18,075 nucleotides of DNA from Pseudomonadota bacterium (GCA_023432655.1 JAEYUK010000117.1:1-18075); one strand, 5' to 3'. Positions 1 through 7,455 are shown, numbered from the stretch's first letter. The notes: generated by a model from the letters alone, not told the origin. A program made the numbers and translations.

Positions 1-157
1 GATCAGTGTTCTTGGCATACTCACTTGCTTCTTCTAAAAGAAATTTATGAAAGAGTTCAGTAAACTCATCTTTTTTCTTTTCTTGGGGCGGATTTAAATA
101 AGGATAAAGTCCATACCCACAGGCCAGCGCGAAGATAATGACCAGTACGTACTTCAT
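1..157 (-). CDS. Short membrane-anchored protein of unknown function, C-terminus cut by window edge
   Basis: The minus strand reads from an ATG at 157 through 52 codons to the window edge without a stop. The product begins MKYVLVIIFALACGYGLYPY, a hydrophobic N-terminal segment of about 18 residues that could be a membrane anchor or signal sequence, and continues into a charged, Lys/Glu-rich helical stretch. The start overlaps the stop of the upstream PLP-enzyme gene as ATGA, so the two are probably translationally coupled. There is a Cys at residue 13, but the context (ALAC) is only a fair lipobox. The family cannot be recognised from this piece. Confidence 0.6.
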   Translation of the reverse strand, partial: MKYVLVIIFALACGYGLYPYLNPPQEKKKDEFTELFHKFLLEEASEYAKNTD

Positions 158-1317
158 CCTAAAGCTTCCTTCAAATCCATAATCAAATCCTCTGGATCTT
201 CGAGTCCTATAGATAGCCTCAGCGAGTGGGAATTTAATCCCATTTCAATTTTATCTTCAGGGGAAAGTTCCTGACCAAAGAATGTGTTACTAGGACAAAT
301 GATACTTTCAGTAGAGCCAATGCTCGCTGTGAGCTGAATTAGTTTTAGCATATGACAAAATTTGTCTGCTGAAGGAGCAACTTCTTGGGCGATTTCAAAT
401 GAAACCACCGCGCCCATGTCTTTCATTTGTTTTTTGGCGAGTGAATGCCCCCGATGAGTGGCAAGCCCCGGATAACGTACCCATTTAACTCTCGGATGTT
501 CCGCGAGGAACTCAGCAATTTTGAAAGCATTTTTAGTTTGTCTTTCATAGCGAAGCATATAGGTCTTAAGGCCTCTTTCTAAGAGATAAGAAGAGTGCGG
601 ATCTGGAGTTGCTCCTAGGTAAATAGTCATGTCACGGATAGATTTAATAAGATCTTTAGAACCTGCAATAGAACCGGCCATAACATCACCGTGGCCATTA
701 CCAAACTTTGTGAGGCTATGAATCATCAGATCAATGTCAAATTCATTATGCTGATGAAGGCCCCCAAAAGTACCGTCCATGCTCACTAAAATCCCATGTT
801 TTCTGGCCACTGAAATAATTTTTTCAATATCTGCAATATCCAGATTCGGATTAGAGGGACTTTCAAAATGGATGAGTTTCGTAATTCCAGGTTTAATGGC
901 AATTTCGAGTTCATCTAATTCTAACAAACTCAAAAAAGTGTGCTCCACCTTATACTTAGAAAGTATATTTTTAATAAATAACCGTGAAGGCTTATAAAGC
1001 TCCCGAAAACTTATCACGTGATCACCGCTTGATAGCAGTGAAAGGAAAGTACCGGTTAAAGCAGCGATTCCAGAACTTAAGACTATGCAATCTTCTTTTC
1101 GCTGAAGTTCCGCCAGGGCCAGTTCGAGTCTACGGGTTGTCGGGTTAGATCCTCGGGAATAAATAAACTGATCACTAAGAGGATAATTCTCTGTAGGTGC
1201 ATATTTAACTGATTGATAAATGGCCCCCACCAGAGGCCTATTTCCCTCTACTAAAGTGACATCTAAGGGATGATTAAGCCTGGTATTAATATTCCATCTA
1301 TCGCGTTCTGAATCCAT
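154..1317 (-). CDS. Cys/Met-metabolism PLP-dependent enzyme (cystathionine gamma-synthase/lyase family)
   Basis: The 387-residue length is normal for the trans-sulfuration family of fold-type I PLP enzymes (MetB, MetC, MGL). Visible signatures are YSRGSNPT at about 53-60 (phosphate and neighbouring-subunit contacts), SSGIAAL near 81, the MDGTF segment with D181 (usual partner of the pyridine nitrogen), and SLTKFGNGHGD with K204 as the expected Schiff-base lysine. Members cleave or form C-S bonds in cystathionine, homocysteine or methionine; the exact reaction cannot be read from sequence alone. The usual DNTF is DGTF here, and the following loop GGLHQHN is unusual. The start at 1317 has GAGGCGGG just upstream. 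The stop overlaps the next gene as ATGA. A role as the C-S lyase missing from the ergothioneine genes 10 kb away is possible but unsupported. Confidence 0.88.
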   Translation of the reverse strand: MDSERDRWNINTRLNHPLDVTLVEGNRPLVGAIYQSVKYAPTENYPLSDQFIYSRGSNPTTRRLELALAELQRKEDCIVLSSGIAALTGTFLSLLSSGDHVISFRELYKPSRLFIKNILSKYKVEHTFLSLLELDELEIAIKPGITKLIHFESPSNPNLDIADIEKIISVARKHGILVSMDGTFGGLHQHNEFDIDLMIHSLTKFGNGHGDVMAGSIAGSKDLIKSIRDMTIYLGATPDPHSSYLLERGLKTYMLRYERQTKNAFKIAEFLAEHPRVKWVRYPGLATHRGHSLAKKQMKDMGAVVSFEIAQEVAPSADKFCHMLKLIQLTASIGSTESIICPSNTFFGQELSPEDKIEMGLNSHSLRLSIGLEDPEDLIMDLKEALG

Positions 1318-1359
1318 ATCCCGCCTCTCAAATATATGTGATGGGATTATTCTATGCTT

Positions 1360-1713
1360 TCAGCTTTTGATAGCAAACTGCTTTTTCTCTTCGGCGGTAT
1401 AACCATAATTCACTGTGATTTCCGAATTACTGGCTATCTTCTTTAAGGCCCGAAAGACCAGCACTTTATTCCGATAATTAAAGTAAAACTCTGCATTAGG
1501 TTTATCTGAATGATTGTAAAGTGAACCATTCCCGAGGGCCACTGCAGCAACATTCTTCTTATATTGAAAAATATAGGCTTCCAGGACCCCTTGGATATCA
1601 TCCATATCCGTTAATATTAACTGACAGACTTCTATGATTTCGCCGGGACTGATATCTGCTATCGCAAATATGCCCCGGCCTTTTTGAGATGTTAATCTAA
1701 TTTCGGTCTTCAT
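1360..1713 (-). CDS. Small SET-domain protein (putative protein-lysine methyltransferase)
   Basis: The protein has 117 residues, almost all of it a minimal SET fold. It shows GRGIFA at 12-17 (cofactor-binding start of SET), YNHSDKPN at 66-73 (the NH motif that with the C-terminal motif forms the pseudoknot) and ITVNYGY at 99-105 (catalytic Tyr region). SET proteins transfer methyl from S-adenosylmethionine to protein lysines; no pre- or post-SET cysteines are visible, as is usual for short bacterial forms. The reading frame begins 17 nt before the end of the upstream secreted metallopeptidase gene, so the two are very likely co-translated. A GGA lies about 6 nt upstream of the ATG. The substrate is unknown. 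Confidence 0.8.
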   Translation of the reverse strand: MKTEIRLTSQKGRGIFAIADISPGEIIEVCQLILTDMDDIQGVLEAYIFQYKKNVAAVALGNGSLYNHSDKPNAEFYFNYRNKVLVFRALKKIASNSEITVNYGYTAEEKKQFAIKS

Positions 1714-2284
1714 TTAATTTCCGTGCTATGTCGGCGATAATGTTACCAACAGCATACGGTACAGAAAATTGTCTGTCATGGGTTCTCTTCCTTTCATGGT
1801 CAAATCCCAGCTTATGGAGCCATTCATGTGTCAAATGGGCAGCAATCTCTTCAGCGCCATAGCGATTGAAGTATTTAGTATTCATCCAAATCTTTTTGGA
1901 GTGAGGCCATGTATAACCAATAACGATCGACTTTAAATCAGTAAAAAATCCAATCTCCACGTCCATAGCATTATTGATATAAGGATACAGTTTCTCTCTC
2001 CCTTTAAGGATTTTTTGGTAAATTTGAAAATTTGTAAGACCTTGGTTGTAAGCGAAACGATACCTTCTCTTATATCGATGACCCAGAATACGTTCTTTGA
2101 ACTCTTCCGAAGCAAACACCTCTCTTAAAAGCTCTACCGCATCCAGAAGCTTGCTCTCTTTATAACGGCTCGAGCGAATGGTTTTAATGTTAAAATCGAA
2201 TGTATAGGCTTCCGAAGGAACAAAAGCCTTCACTTCAAGCGGAAGTACAGACATGAGTAAAATAAAAAAGGCGAAAACTTTCAT
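1697..2284 (-). CDS. Secreted HExxHxxGxxH metallopeptidase-like protein (paralogue of the gene at 7456)
   Basis: The 195 residues begin with a signal peptide (MKVFAFFILLMSVLPLEVKA). The C-terminal part holds HEWLHKLGFDH at 153-163, which fits the metzincin-type zinc signature HExxHxxGxxH (H153, H157, H163 as ligands, E154 as base). The expected Met-turn methionine is not obvious; a conserved SVPYAVG follows about 15 residues later in the corresponding region. It aligns along nearly its whole length with the protein at 7456-8094, including EEF, QIY, VGY/IGY, KIW-NTK and SVPYA segments. It probably acts on proteins or peptidoglycan peptides in the periplasm or outside the cell, but the substrate is not visible. 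Its 3' end overlaps the SET gene. A terminator separates it from the upstream regulator gene. Confidence 0.82.
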   Translation of the reverse strand: MKVFAFFILLMSVLPLEVKAFVPSEAYTFDFNIKTIRSSRYKESKLLDAVELLREVFASEEFKERILGHRYKRRYRFAYNQGLTNFQIYQKILKGREKLYPYINNAMDVEIGFFTDLKSIVIGYTWPHSKKIWMNTKYFNRYGAEEIAAHLTHEWLHKLGFDHERKRTHDRQFSVPYAVGNIIADIARKLNEDRN

Positions 2285-2383
2285 AGGCGGCTCCTTTTAT
2301 TTTTGGAGGCCATCTTCCCATGAAAAAAAATAAATGTGTTGTTTAAGGGCACCAATTTATGCGCAAAAAAAATGAAAAAAAGG

Positions 2384-2416
2384 CAAAAAAAAGACCATCC
2401 TAAGATGATCTTTTTT
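2384..2416 (-). terminator. Rho-independent terminator after the orphan response-regulator gene
   Basis: Read on the minus strand, GATCATC (2410-2404), a 4-nt loop and GATGGTC (2399-2393) form a 7-bp stem with one G-U wobble, followed by a long T run (complement of the A run at 2384-2392). It lies 110 nt past the stop at 2525 and about 100 nt before the next minus-strand gene. A T run on the other side also exists, but the wobble pair becomes a mismatch there. Confidence 0.75.
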
Positions 2417-2524
2417 ATTCAGTTTGGTTATCAGTCTTGATTTTACTCTCAACTGTTTCATCTGAACAAACATAGGATAAAAGACCAGGTAGAAATTGAA
2501 AACAGTTTAAACCTGATTTCTTTC

Positions 2525-3151
2525 TTAAGTTCCTTGAGCAATTAACTTGTAACCAAGTCCTTTAATGAATTTAATCTCGAGTCTTTCCCCAGCAACTTTT
2601 TTATGTTTTTTCTTAAGGGCATACATTCGCTCTGCAGTCATAAGAGGATTTAGTCGGACAATACTTCCTGCTTTTTTGGTAAGTATCATCAAAACTTCTA
2701 ACTCTTTTTTTCCTAGTGTTACAATCTTTTCCTGAACATAAACCAGACTAGAATTAACATCAATTCTTAGGTCACCAAGAGTTAGTGCCCTGTTCTCCCA
2801 GGTCTTTTTTTCAATTTGTTTTTGGAGGATAGTTCGGAACTCATTTAAACCAAAAGGTTTAAGGATGTAATCATCAACGCCTGCCTCCAGATAAAACTCC
2901 CGATAATTCTCAGTTAAGAGGATTAATGAGGCCCTGCAGCCGTAATTCCTAACCTCCTGGCAAAACCGATATAAAGTGCCCCTCTCATCTAGCTGATCAA
3001 TCAGAATGATTTGAAAATTAATGGCATTAATAAGAGTTAAAGAATGTTCTGCATTAGGGGAAGTCGTAACAATGAATCCACTATAGGATAGATAGTAGCT
3101 TAATCGACGAAATTGTTTAAAATTTTTTGTAATGATCAGAACTTTAGTCAT
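2525..3151 (-). CDS. OmpR/PhoB-type response regulator with degenerate receiver, no partner kinase nearby
   Basis: The 208 residues consist of a receiver domain (1-115) and a C-terminal winged helix (about 120-208). The presumed phospho-acceptor D52, the switch T80 and K98 (in LKPFG) are kept, but the acidic Mg-binding pair is gone: IITKN stands where IIEDD stands in the intact regulator at 8307. The winged helix starts well (LGDLRIDV, then LGKKELEVLMILTKKAG) but is about 10 residues shorter between helices 2 and 3 than its neighbour, before TAERMYALKKKHKKVA and the wing GLGYKL. Phosphorylation is therefore doubtful; it may act constitutively or through protein contacts. GAGGAGAG precedes the ATG. 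An inverted repeat lies upstream at 3175-3211. It resembles the regulator at 8307 closely enough to be a paralogue. Confidence 0.88.
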   Translation of the reverse strand: MTKVLIITKNFKQFRRLSYYLSYSGFIVTTSPNAEHSLTLINAINFQIILIDQLDERGTLYRFCQEVRNYGCRASLILLTENYREFYLEAGVDDYILKPFGLNEFRTILQKQIEKKTWENRALTLGDLRIDVNSSLVYVQEKIVTLGKKELEVLMILTKKAGSIVRLNPLMTAERMYALKKKHKKVAGERLEIKFIKGLGYKLIAQGT

Positions 3152-3174
3152 GCGTCTCTCCTCTATACGAAGAG

Positions 3175-3211
3175 AATGCCATAAGCTCTAATGACATATA
3201 ACCATGGCATT
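3175..3211. promoter_or_regulatory. 8-bp inverted repeat upstream of the orphan regulator gene
   Basis: AATGCCAT (3175-3182) and ATGGCATT (3204-3211) are perfect inverted copies separated by 21 nt, lying 24-60 nt upstream of the regulator start at 3151. This could be an operator half-site pair, for instance for autoregulation, or an RNA hairpin in the leader. No clear -35/-10 pair was identified here. Confidence 0.4.
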
Positions 3212-3255
3212 AAGTTCCTGAGTTTCATTCCATATTCATTCAAGATTTTTGTATT

Positions 3256-3531
3256 TTAATCCCAGGGATCACTGCTGTTTTTAGGACCACTTTCGTAGTC
3301 TCTGAAATTATCATTCTTCCAGGAGTCTCCACCTTCACGGTAATGCTCAAAAGTATTTATCAATCCTTCTAAAACATCCGCAGAAGTCTCTAGCAATACT
3401 CTCCCCATAGGATCATTAAGGGCATTGAGATTACTTCGGCAGAGTTCTTTCACTGATTGAAGAATATCTTCGATACTCTTCATAAGTTCTTTTGGATTCT
3501 GAGGTCCTTCATTTATTATTTGATTTTCCAT
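3256..3531 (-). CDS. Unknown small acidic cytoplasmic protein
   Basis: The 91-residue protein has no signal peptide or membrane segment. Residues 10-65 look like a helical bundle with regular hydrophobic spacing (LMKSIEDILQSVKELC, VLLETSADVLEGLINTF), and the last 25 residues are polar, acidic and likely disordered, ending DPWD. No family is recognised. There is no clear Shine-Dalgarno sequence before the ATG at 3531, so the start is uncertain. It lies upstream of and on the same strand as the orphan regulator, 104 nt away, and divergent from the lipoprotein gene at 3691. Confidence 0.55.
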   Translation of the reverse strand: MENQIINEGPQNPKELMKSIEDILQSVKELCRSNLNALNDPMGRVLLETSADVLEGLINTFEHYREGGDSWKNDNFRDYESGPKNSSDPWD

Positions 3532-3690
3532 AGGTTGATTAAAACAGAGGCAGGAAGAAAACGTCGATCAGCAGAGAATCATGAGTAGAGTACTTTCATG
3601 AAGAATCCCCGCCAAATAAATTGGTCCTATTTTTGCTCGTCCAATAAGCTAGTTGAGCGAAATGAAATACCATAACTTCATGGAGGATTT

Positions 3691-4437
3691 ATGAAAAAAA
3701 TAAAGCTCGGGATTCTACTGTCTCTCTCTATTGGGCTTGTCAGTTGCTCCACCTTCAAAAAGGACGAGCAACAACAGATGACCTCGAACACACCGACAAC
3801 AACGAGTACACAGGTTCAAACCAAGAATGTGAATCAGGACGCTTTTAACCGGGCCAATAGTCTGACCAGCGGCTGGCCAGAGAGTTCAATGGCAGCAGCA
3901 AGAGACATGATTACAAAATATGGTGATCCGCATGAAACAACATCTGACTCACTCATTTGGAGGAATGTTGCCCCATTCAAAAAGATTATTGTCCACAGAG
4001 AAGTTTATTCGCATCGCTTCCCACTCTTGCATCAAAACTCATTAGAACATGTTGTTGATTACAAAGCACCACAGGGTAAAGTCGATGACATCTGGAGATA
4101 TAACGGTTCAATTGTTCTGGATAGAACAAAAGGAACAATGTCATCTTATGCAGAGAATGAAGCGATGAATATCCTGTCATTAAATCTTGCCCACAAAGTA
4201 CTTTCAGGTGCCATGTCAGCAGATGCTGCCAGAATTAGCTACGGGAAAGAGACTTTGGATTATCTTAACGGTAAGGCAACCGCGAATACTTCAGTTATAA
4301 GTTTCGGTAGTCAGTTTAATACGGCCGATGCGGGTGAGTCAGTTGTGAACAAAATTAGATGGATTGGCGACCCTAGTCAGCAACGTCGTCCCGCCCAACA
4401 AAATCTTAATCTTCGAGAAGCTCAAGAAGAGAAATAA
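3691..4437 (+). CDS. Lipoprotein of unknown function
   Basis: The 248 residues begin with a lipoprotein signal (MKKIKLGILLSLSIGLVSC) with lipobox LVSC and lipidation at C19, followed by a Gln/Thr-rich linker to about residue 45. Residues 50-200 form a compact domain with WPESSMAAARDMITKYGDP, LIWRN, a His-rich central part (IVHREVYSHRFPLLHQN) and LNLAHKVLSG. This pattern is reminiscent of hypothetical proteins found in various Gram-negative bacteria, but no function is known to me. The C-terminus is Gln/Arg-rich. GGAGG sits 4 nt before the ATG. A palindrome directly follows the stop. Confidence 0.8.
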   Translation: MKKIKLGILLSLSIGLVSCSTFKKDEQQQMTSNTPTTTSTQVQTKNVNQDAFNRANSLTSGWPESSMAAARDMITKYGDPHETTSDSLIWRNVAPFKKIIVHREVYSHRFPLLHQNSLEHVVDYKAPQGKVDDIWRYNGSIVLDRTKGTMSSYAENEAMNILSLNLAHKVLSGAMSADAARISYGKETLDYLNGKATANTSVISFGSQFNTADAGESVVNKIRWIGDPSQQRRPAQQNLNLREAQEEK

Positions 4438-4444
4438 ATCTTTT

Positions 4445-4468
4445 AGGGAAGGGCCATGGCCCTTCCCT
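4445..4468. terminator. Perfect 24-nt palindrome between convergent genes, probable bidirectional terminator
   Basis: AGGGAAGGGCCA and its exact complement TGGCCCTTCCCT abut each other, giving a 12-bp palindrome that can fold as a GC-rich hairpin in either transcript. It begins 7 nt after the lipoprotein stop and its last 2 nt fall in the thioesterase stop codon. T runs on both sides are weak (ATCTCTC on plus, AAAAGATTTATTT on minus), so termination may not be purely intrinsic. Confidence 0.6.
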
Positions 4469-4886
4469 ATCTCTCAGTCACTAGCATGGTGATTCGACCA
4501 GATGATACTAAACGCCCTTTCTGATTAGTAATGATAACATCCCAGATCTGAGTAGTTTTTCCAATATGAATCTTTTGAGATTTTGCGGTCAACACATCAC
4601 CAGGTTTTGCTACAGAAATATGATTAGCATTCACCTGAATACCAAAAGAATTTTGCTTTTCCAGATCGATGAATAAACATGAACTCACACTGCCCATGGT
4701 CTCAATCAGAACCAGTGAGACACCACCATTCATAATATTACCTGGGCGGAGATGTCTTTCATCAACGGTCAAGGTTCCGCTAACGAAGTCATCACCCATT
4801 TCGACAATACGGATGCCGAATGATTCCGGCAGCTGACCTTTAGTGAAAATAGTATTTACTTCTTCCAGACTAAGTTTTTTCTGCAC
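4467..4886 (-). CDS. Hotdog-fold acyl-CoA thioesterase (YdiI/EntH/PaaI-like)
   Basis: The 139 residues match the length of YdiI/EntH-type thioesterases. The core helix reads MNGGVSLVLIETMGS, with E62 in the position of the catalytic Glu of YdiI and the GG at 54-55 kept. The usual His of HGG is Asn (N53) here. A substrate pocket region IQVNANHISVAKPGD follows, then HIGKTTQIWDVIITNQ, as in the family. Such enzymes hydrolyse acyl-CoA or acyl-carrier thioesters; the particular acyl group is unknown. The start is GTG at 4886; no strong Shine-Dalgarno sequence is visible. It lies 16 nt downstream of the secreted protein gene 4903-5481 and is probably co-transcribed with it. Confidence 0.87.
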   Translation of the reverse strand: MQKKLSLEEVNTIFTKGQLPESFGIRIVEMGDDFVSGTLTVDERHLRPGNIMNGGVSLVLIETMGSVSSCLFIDLEKQNSFGIQVNANHISVAKPGDVLTAKSQKIHIGKTTQIWDVIITNQKGRLVSSGRITMLVTER

Positions 4887-4902
4887 TTATAAAATCTCTT
4901 CG

Positions 4903-5481
4903 TTAATTAAATTCAACTTTTTTAAACGTCCCATCCCACGAAAACATGCTTACTCCGGGTGAAATAACCATCTTCTTAAAGGTCTTGTTATTGTACGAGA
5001 CGACAGGAGAATCAACAGAAGGATTAAATTGTAGCGGATACGTTTCAAACTCTTCAGGCTTAAGTTTCGACCTGATTTTGAATCGGAAATCATAATGATT
5101 ACTGTTAAATCGTGGTCCCTTTTCTAATACAATCGCTTTCCCTGGTTTGTCCGGGTTCTCATAGATTAATGGTTTACCTGCCGCCAGATCATCAAAAGTG
5201 ACTTGTTTCACAACAGTACCACTACCATTTTTGTAGGTGAGCTTAAGTAGCTTCGGTTTACCATCCTCATAATAAACGGAAAGAACACCCTCCCCATCAT
5301 GGTTTACTTTCATGGTGGCGATGTTTTTATAAAGACCATTACTGACACTTTCTAAAGTTTTTAAAAGCTCACCAGCACCTGTAGGTATTGGTACACCCTC
5401 CTCACAATCATCTTCATAGGCAAAACTCCATGATGGAAGAGTAACGAATAAACACAAGACAAGTAGTTTATGACATTTCAT
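4903..5481 (-). CDS. Secreted protein of unknown function
   Basis: The 192 residues start with a signal peptide (MKCHKLLVLCLFVTLPSWSFA, likely cut before YEDD). The mature part is predicted mostly beta: repeated short strands such as GVLSVYYEDGKPKLLKLTY, KAIVLEKGP and HYDFRFKIRSK. No catalytic motif or known family is apparent. It is probably periplasmic, or bound at the outer membrane. It is the first gene of a likely two-gene unit with the thioesterase downstream. Confidence 0.72.
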   Translation of the reverse strand: MKCHKLLVLCLFVTLPSWSFAYEDDCEEGVPIPTGAGELLKTLESVSNGLYKNIATMKVNHDGEGVLSVYYEDGKPKLLKLTYKNGSGTVVKQVTFDDLAAGKPLIYENPDKPGKAIVLEKGPRFNSNHYDFRFKIRSKLKPEEFETYPLQFNPSVDSPVVSYNNKTFKKMVISPGVSMFSWDGTFKKVEFN

Positions 5482-5641
5482 ATGCTACCTATCGGTTCCC
5501 TGACTAAAACACTTTAGTAAAAACGACTAAGGCCCATTTGAGATGAGACATTTTGCCTCAATTCTCCCTGAATTTATTAGAATATCTTAGGTTTATCCTG
5601 GCCTCGTTCTTGAAGTTCATGTGGACTCAAGGGGGGCTGCA

Positions 5642-6628
5642 ATGGACACAAAAAAAGTTTTGAGTCATGCGGAAGAACTGGAGCAGACGGAGCGCGATTT
5701 TCACGACCACAATCTCTCAGACCAACCTAGCTTAGAGAAGGTTCTCTTCGAAGCCATAGATATTCTGGATACATTTCATATCCCCTATGCCTTGATAGGC
5801 GGTGTCGCGGCCAAAAGTTTAGGAAGGCCACGCATCACCCATGACATTGATTTATTTGTTAGTCCTGATGATTCGAATCGCGTCTTGGAAGTACTCGAGA
5901 AAAGCGGATTTACCTGTCAAAAACGTGATCCTGTCTGGCTATTTAAGGCGTGGAAAGAAAACATTCTGGTCGATATCATATTCAAATCAAGTGGTGACAT
6001 TTATTTTGACGAAGACGTAAGGTCCCACGTCAGAAGGATTCAGTATCTAAACCACTACATAAACGCCATCAGCCCCGAAGATTTCATCGTCATTAAGGCC
6101 GCGGCCCACCAGGAACATAACCCACACCATTGGCATGATGCTTTAGCAGTTTTAAAACAGGGAAATATTGATTGGGAATATCTCCTCCGCCGGGCCCGTC
6201 ACGCTCCTAGACGCATTCTTGCTCTTCTAATATATGGACAATCAAACGACATCGCTGTCCCTAATGATGTCATCCAGAAACTCTACCGGTCCGTTTTCGA
6301 GTCTTCTATCTATTCTCCTGATTCAGTAGTTCATCCTTATAGGATTAGAAACGAGATGCCGGAAACATCAGAAGATGGTCTTGATTCACCCATCTATATA
6401 AAGGGAAGAATCATGGAAGCCCTCACCGCAGATGAAAGGATCGCAGAACATGATGTAAAAATAACCATTTCAAATAAAACTATTATCGCAAAAGGTGAAG
6501 TATTCACAAAGCAGCAAATGGACGCTTTGAATGAAGTGATCACTTCGATGGCCCCGGATATGGAATTTGAAAATCTTGTTAACGTAAGAATCATTGGGGC
6601 ACCAGATAGCAGTGAGGCCATTACATGA
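5642..6628 (+). CDS. Nucleotidyltransferase-superfamily protein with C-terminal BON domain
   Basis: The ATG at 5642 is preferred over an in-frame GTG at 5621 because AAGGGGGG lies 5 nt upstream of it; the product is then 328 residues. Residues 35-120 carry the nucleotidyltransferase-beta core: LIGGVAAKSLGRPR with the GG at 53-54, HDIDLF with D68 and D70 as metal ligands, and a further Asp in ILVDIIFK. Residues 125-200 are helical, with a His-rich AAAHQEHNPHHWHD. Residues about 250-320 resemble a BON domain (IKGRIMEALTADERI, then IIAKGEVFTKQQMDALNEV and VNVRII), a module usually found in OsmY-type envelope proteins. There is no signal peptide, so it should act in the cytoplasm. The stop overlaps the start of the phosphoesterase gene as ATGA. 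The nucleotide substrate and acceptor are unknown. Confidence 0.78.
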   Translation: MDTKKVLSHAEELEQTERDFHDHNLSDQPSLEKVLFEAIDILDTFHIPYALIGGVAAKSLGRPRITHDIDLFVSPDDSNRVLEVLEKSGFTCQKRDPVWLFKAWKENILVDIIFKSSGDIYFDEDVRSHVRRIQYLNHYINAISPEDFIVIKAAAHQEHNPHHWHDALAVLKQGNIDWEYLLRRARHAPRRILALLIYGQSNDIAVPNDVIQKLYRSVFESSIYSPDSVVHPYRIRNEMPETSEDGLDSPIYIKGRIMEALTADERIAEHDVKITISNKTIIAKGEVFTKQQMDALNEVITSMAPDMEFENLVNVRIIGAPDSSEAIT

Positions 6629-7383
6629 TTAGGATTGCAGCAGCTGGAGATATACACTTCGATCGAAAATCACATAATCGCTTTAGCCAGCATTTTTCGA
6701 ATTTAAGAGATAAGGCCGACTTTCTTTTATTGGCCGGGGATCTCACGCAAACAGGCCATATTGAAGAGATGAAAGTACTCGCTGAGGATTTATTAAAGTG
6801 TCCCATTCCAGTCGTCGCGGTCCTTGGAAACCATGACTATCATTCCGATCAGGTGGAAGAATCTATCCGGATCTTAAACGATGTGAAAGTCACTGTTCTT
6901 GAAAGGAATTCAGTCATTTTGAATATTGGCAACTACCGCGTAGGTATTGCAGGGGCCAAAGGTTTTGGAGGTGGTTTCGTAGGGGCCTGTGGATCAGATT
7001 TTGGTGAACCAGAAATGAAATCTTTTGTCAGACATTCCCGAACTCATGCTAGAGAACTGGAACTATCAATCAAGAAACTAGATACTGATTACAAAATTGT
7101 GTTACTCCATTACTCACCCACGGCCCAAACACTGGCCGGTGAAAAAAAAGAAATCTACCCGTTCCTTGGAAGTTATTTTCTGGCCGAAGCTATTGATTAT
7201 GGGAAGGCCGACATTGCCTTTCACGGACATGCTCACGCAGGTATTGAACGAGGTGAAACACCCGGAGGATGTCCGGTGAGAAACGTCGCCCAACCAGTTA
7301 TCCGACATGCATATAATATCTATACTTTGGAGAGATCTCCCAGAACTGCTCTCGGGATGGAAGAAATGGGACTTCTGATCTGA
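6625..7383 (+). CDS. Calcineurin-like metallophosphoesterase
   Basis: The 252-residue protein has the full set of dinuclear-metal motifs: GDIH (D9, H11), GDLT (D39), GNHDYH (N69, H70), LLHYSP (H162) and HGHAHAG (H202, H204). No signal peptide is present. The central AGAKGFGGGF and FGEPEMKSFVRH segments suggest one defined subfamily rather than a generic MPE, but I cannot name its substrate. It follows the nucleotidyltransferase-BON gene with an ATGA overlap, which suggests the two act on one pathway, for example by adding and removing a nucleotide or phosphate group. Confidence 0.9.
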   Translation: MIRIAAAGDIHFDRKSHNRFSQHFSNLRDKADFLLLAGDLTQTGHIEEMKVLAEDLLKCPIPVVAVLGNHDYHSDQVEESIRILNDVKVTVLERNSVILNIGNYRVGIAGAKGFGGGFVGACGSDFGEPEMKSFVRHSRTHARELELSIKKLDTDYKIVLLHYSPTAQTLAGEKKEIYPFLGSYFLAEAIDYGKADIAFHGHAHAGIERGETPGGCPVRNVAQPVIRHAYNIYTLERSPRTALGMEEMGLLI

Positions 7384-7455
7384 TTTTCTGAGCATTTAGT
7401 TTCGGAAAACTTTGCCCCCATTCGAAACCAAATTTCTTCGTGACATATTCAGGCC

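Noticed and set aside
154..1317. The PLP enzyme as the missing ergothioneine C-S lyase (EgtE)
   Set aside because: It has trans-sulfuration family signatures, whereas EgtE belongs to a different PLP subgroup, and it lies 10 kb from the egt genes.
2415..2524. Open minus-strand stretch reading ...FLPGLLSYVCSDETVESK... and ending at the terminator after the orphan regulator gene
   Set aside because: It looks protein-like, but there is no ATG, GTG or TTG start in the frame before an upstream stop, so a gene cannot be supported.
5553..5583. TTGCCT ... TAGAAT as a promoter for the nucleotidyltransferase-BON gene
   Set aside because: The spacing is 19 nt and the -35 match is weak; not convincing without transcript data.
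7384..7455. GTTTCG ... CGAAAC inverted repeat after the phosphoesterase gene, as a possible terminator
   Set aside because: The loop is 18 nt and no T run follows, so it does not qualify as an intrinsic terminator.
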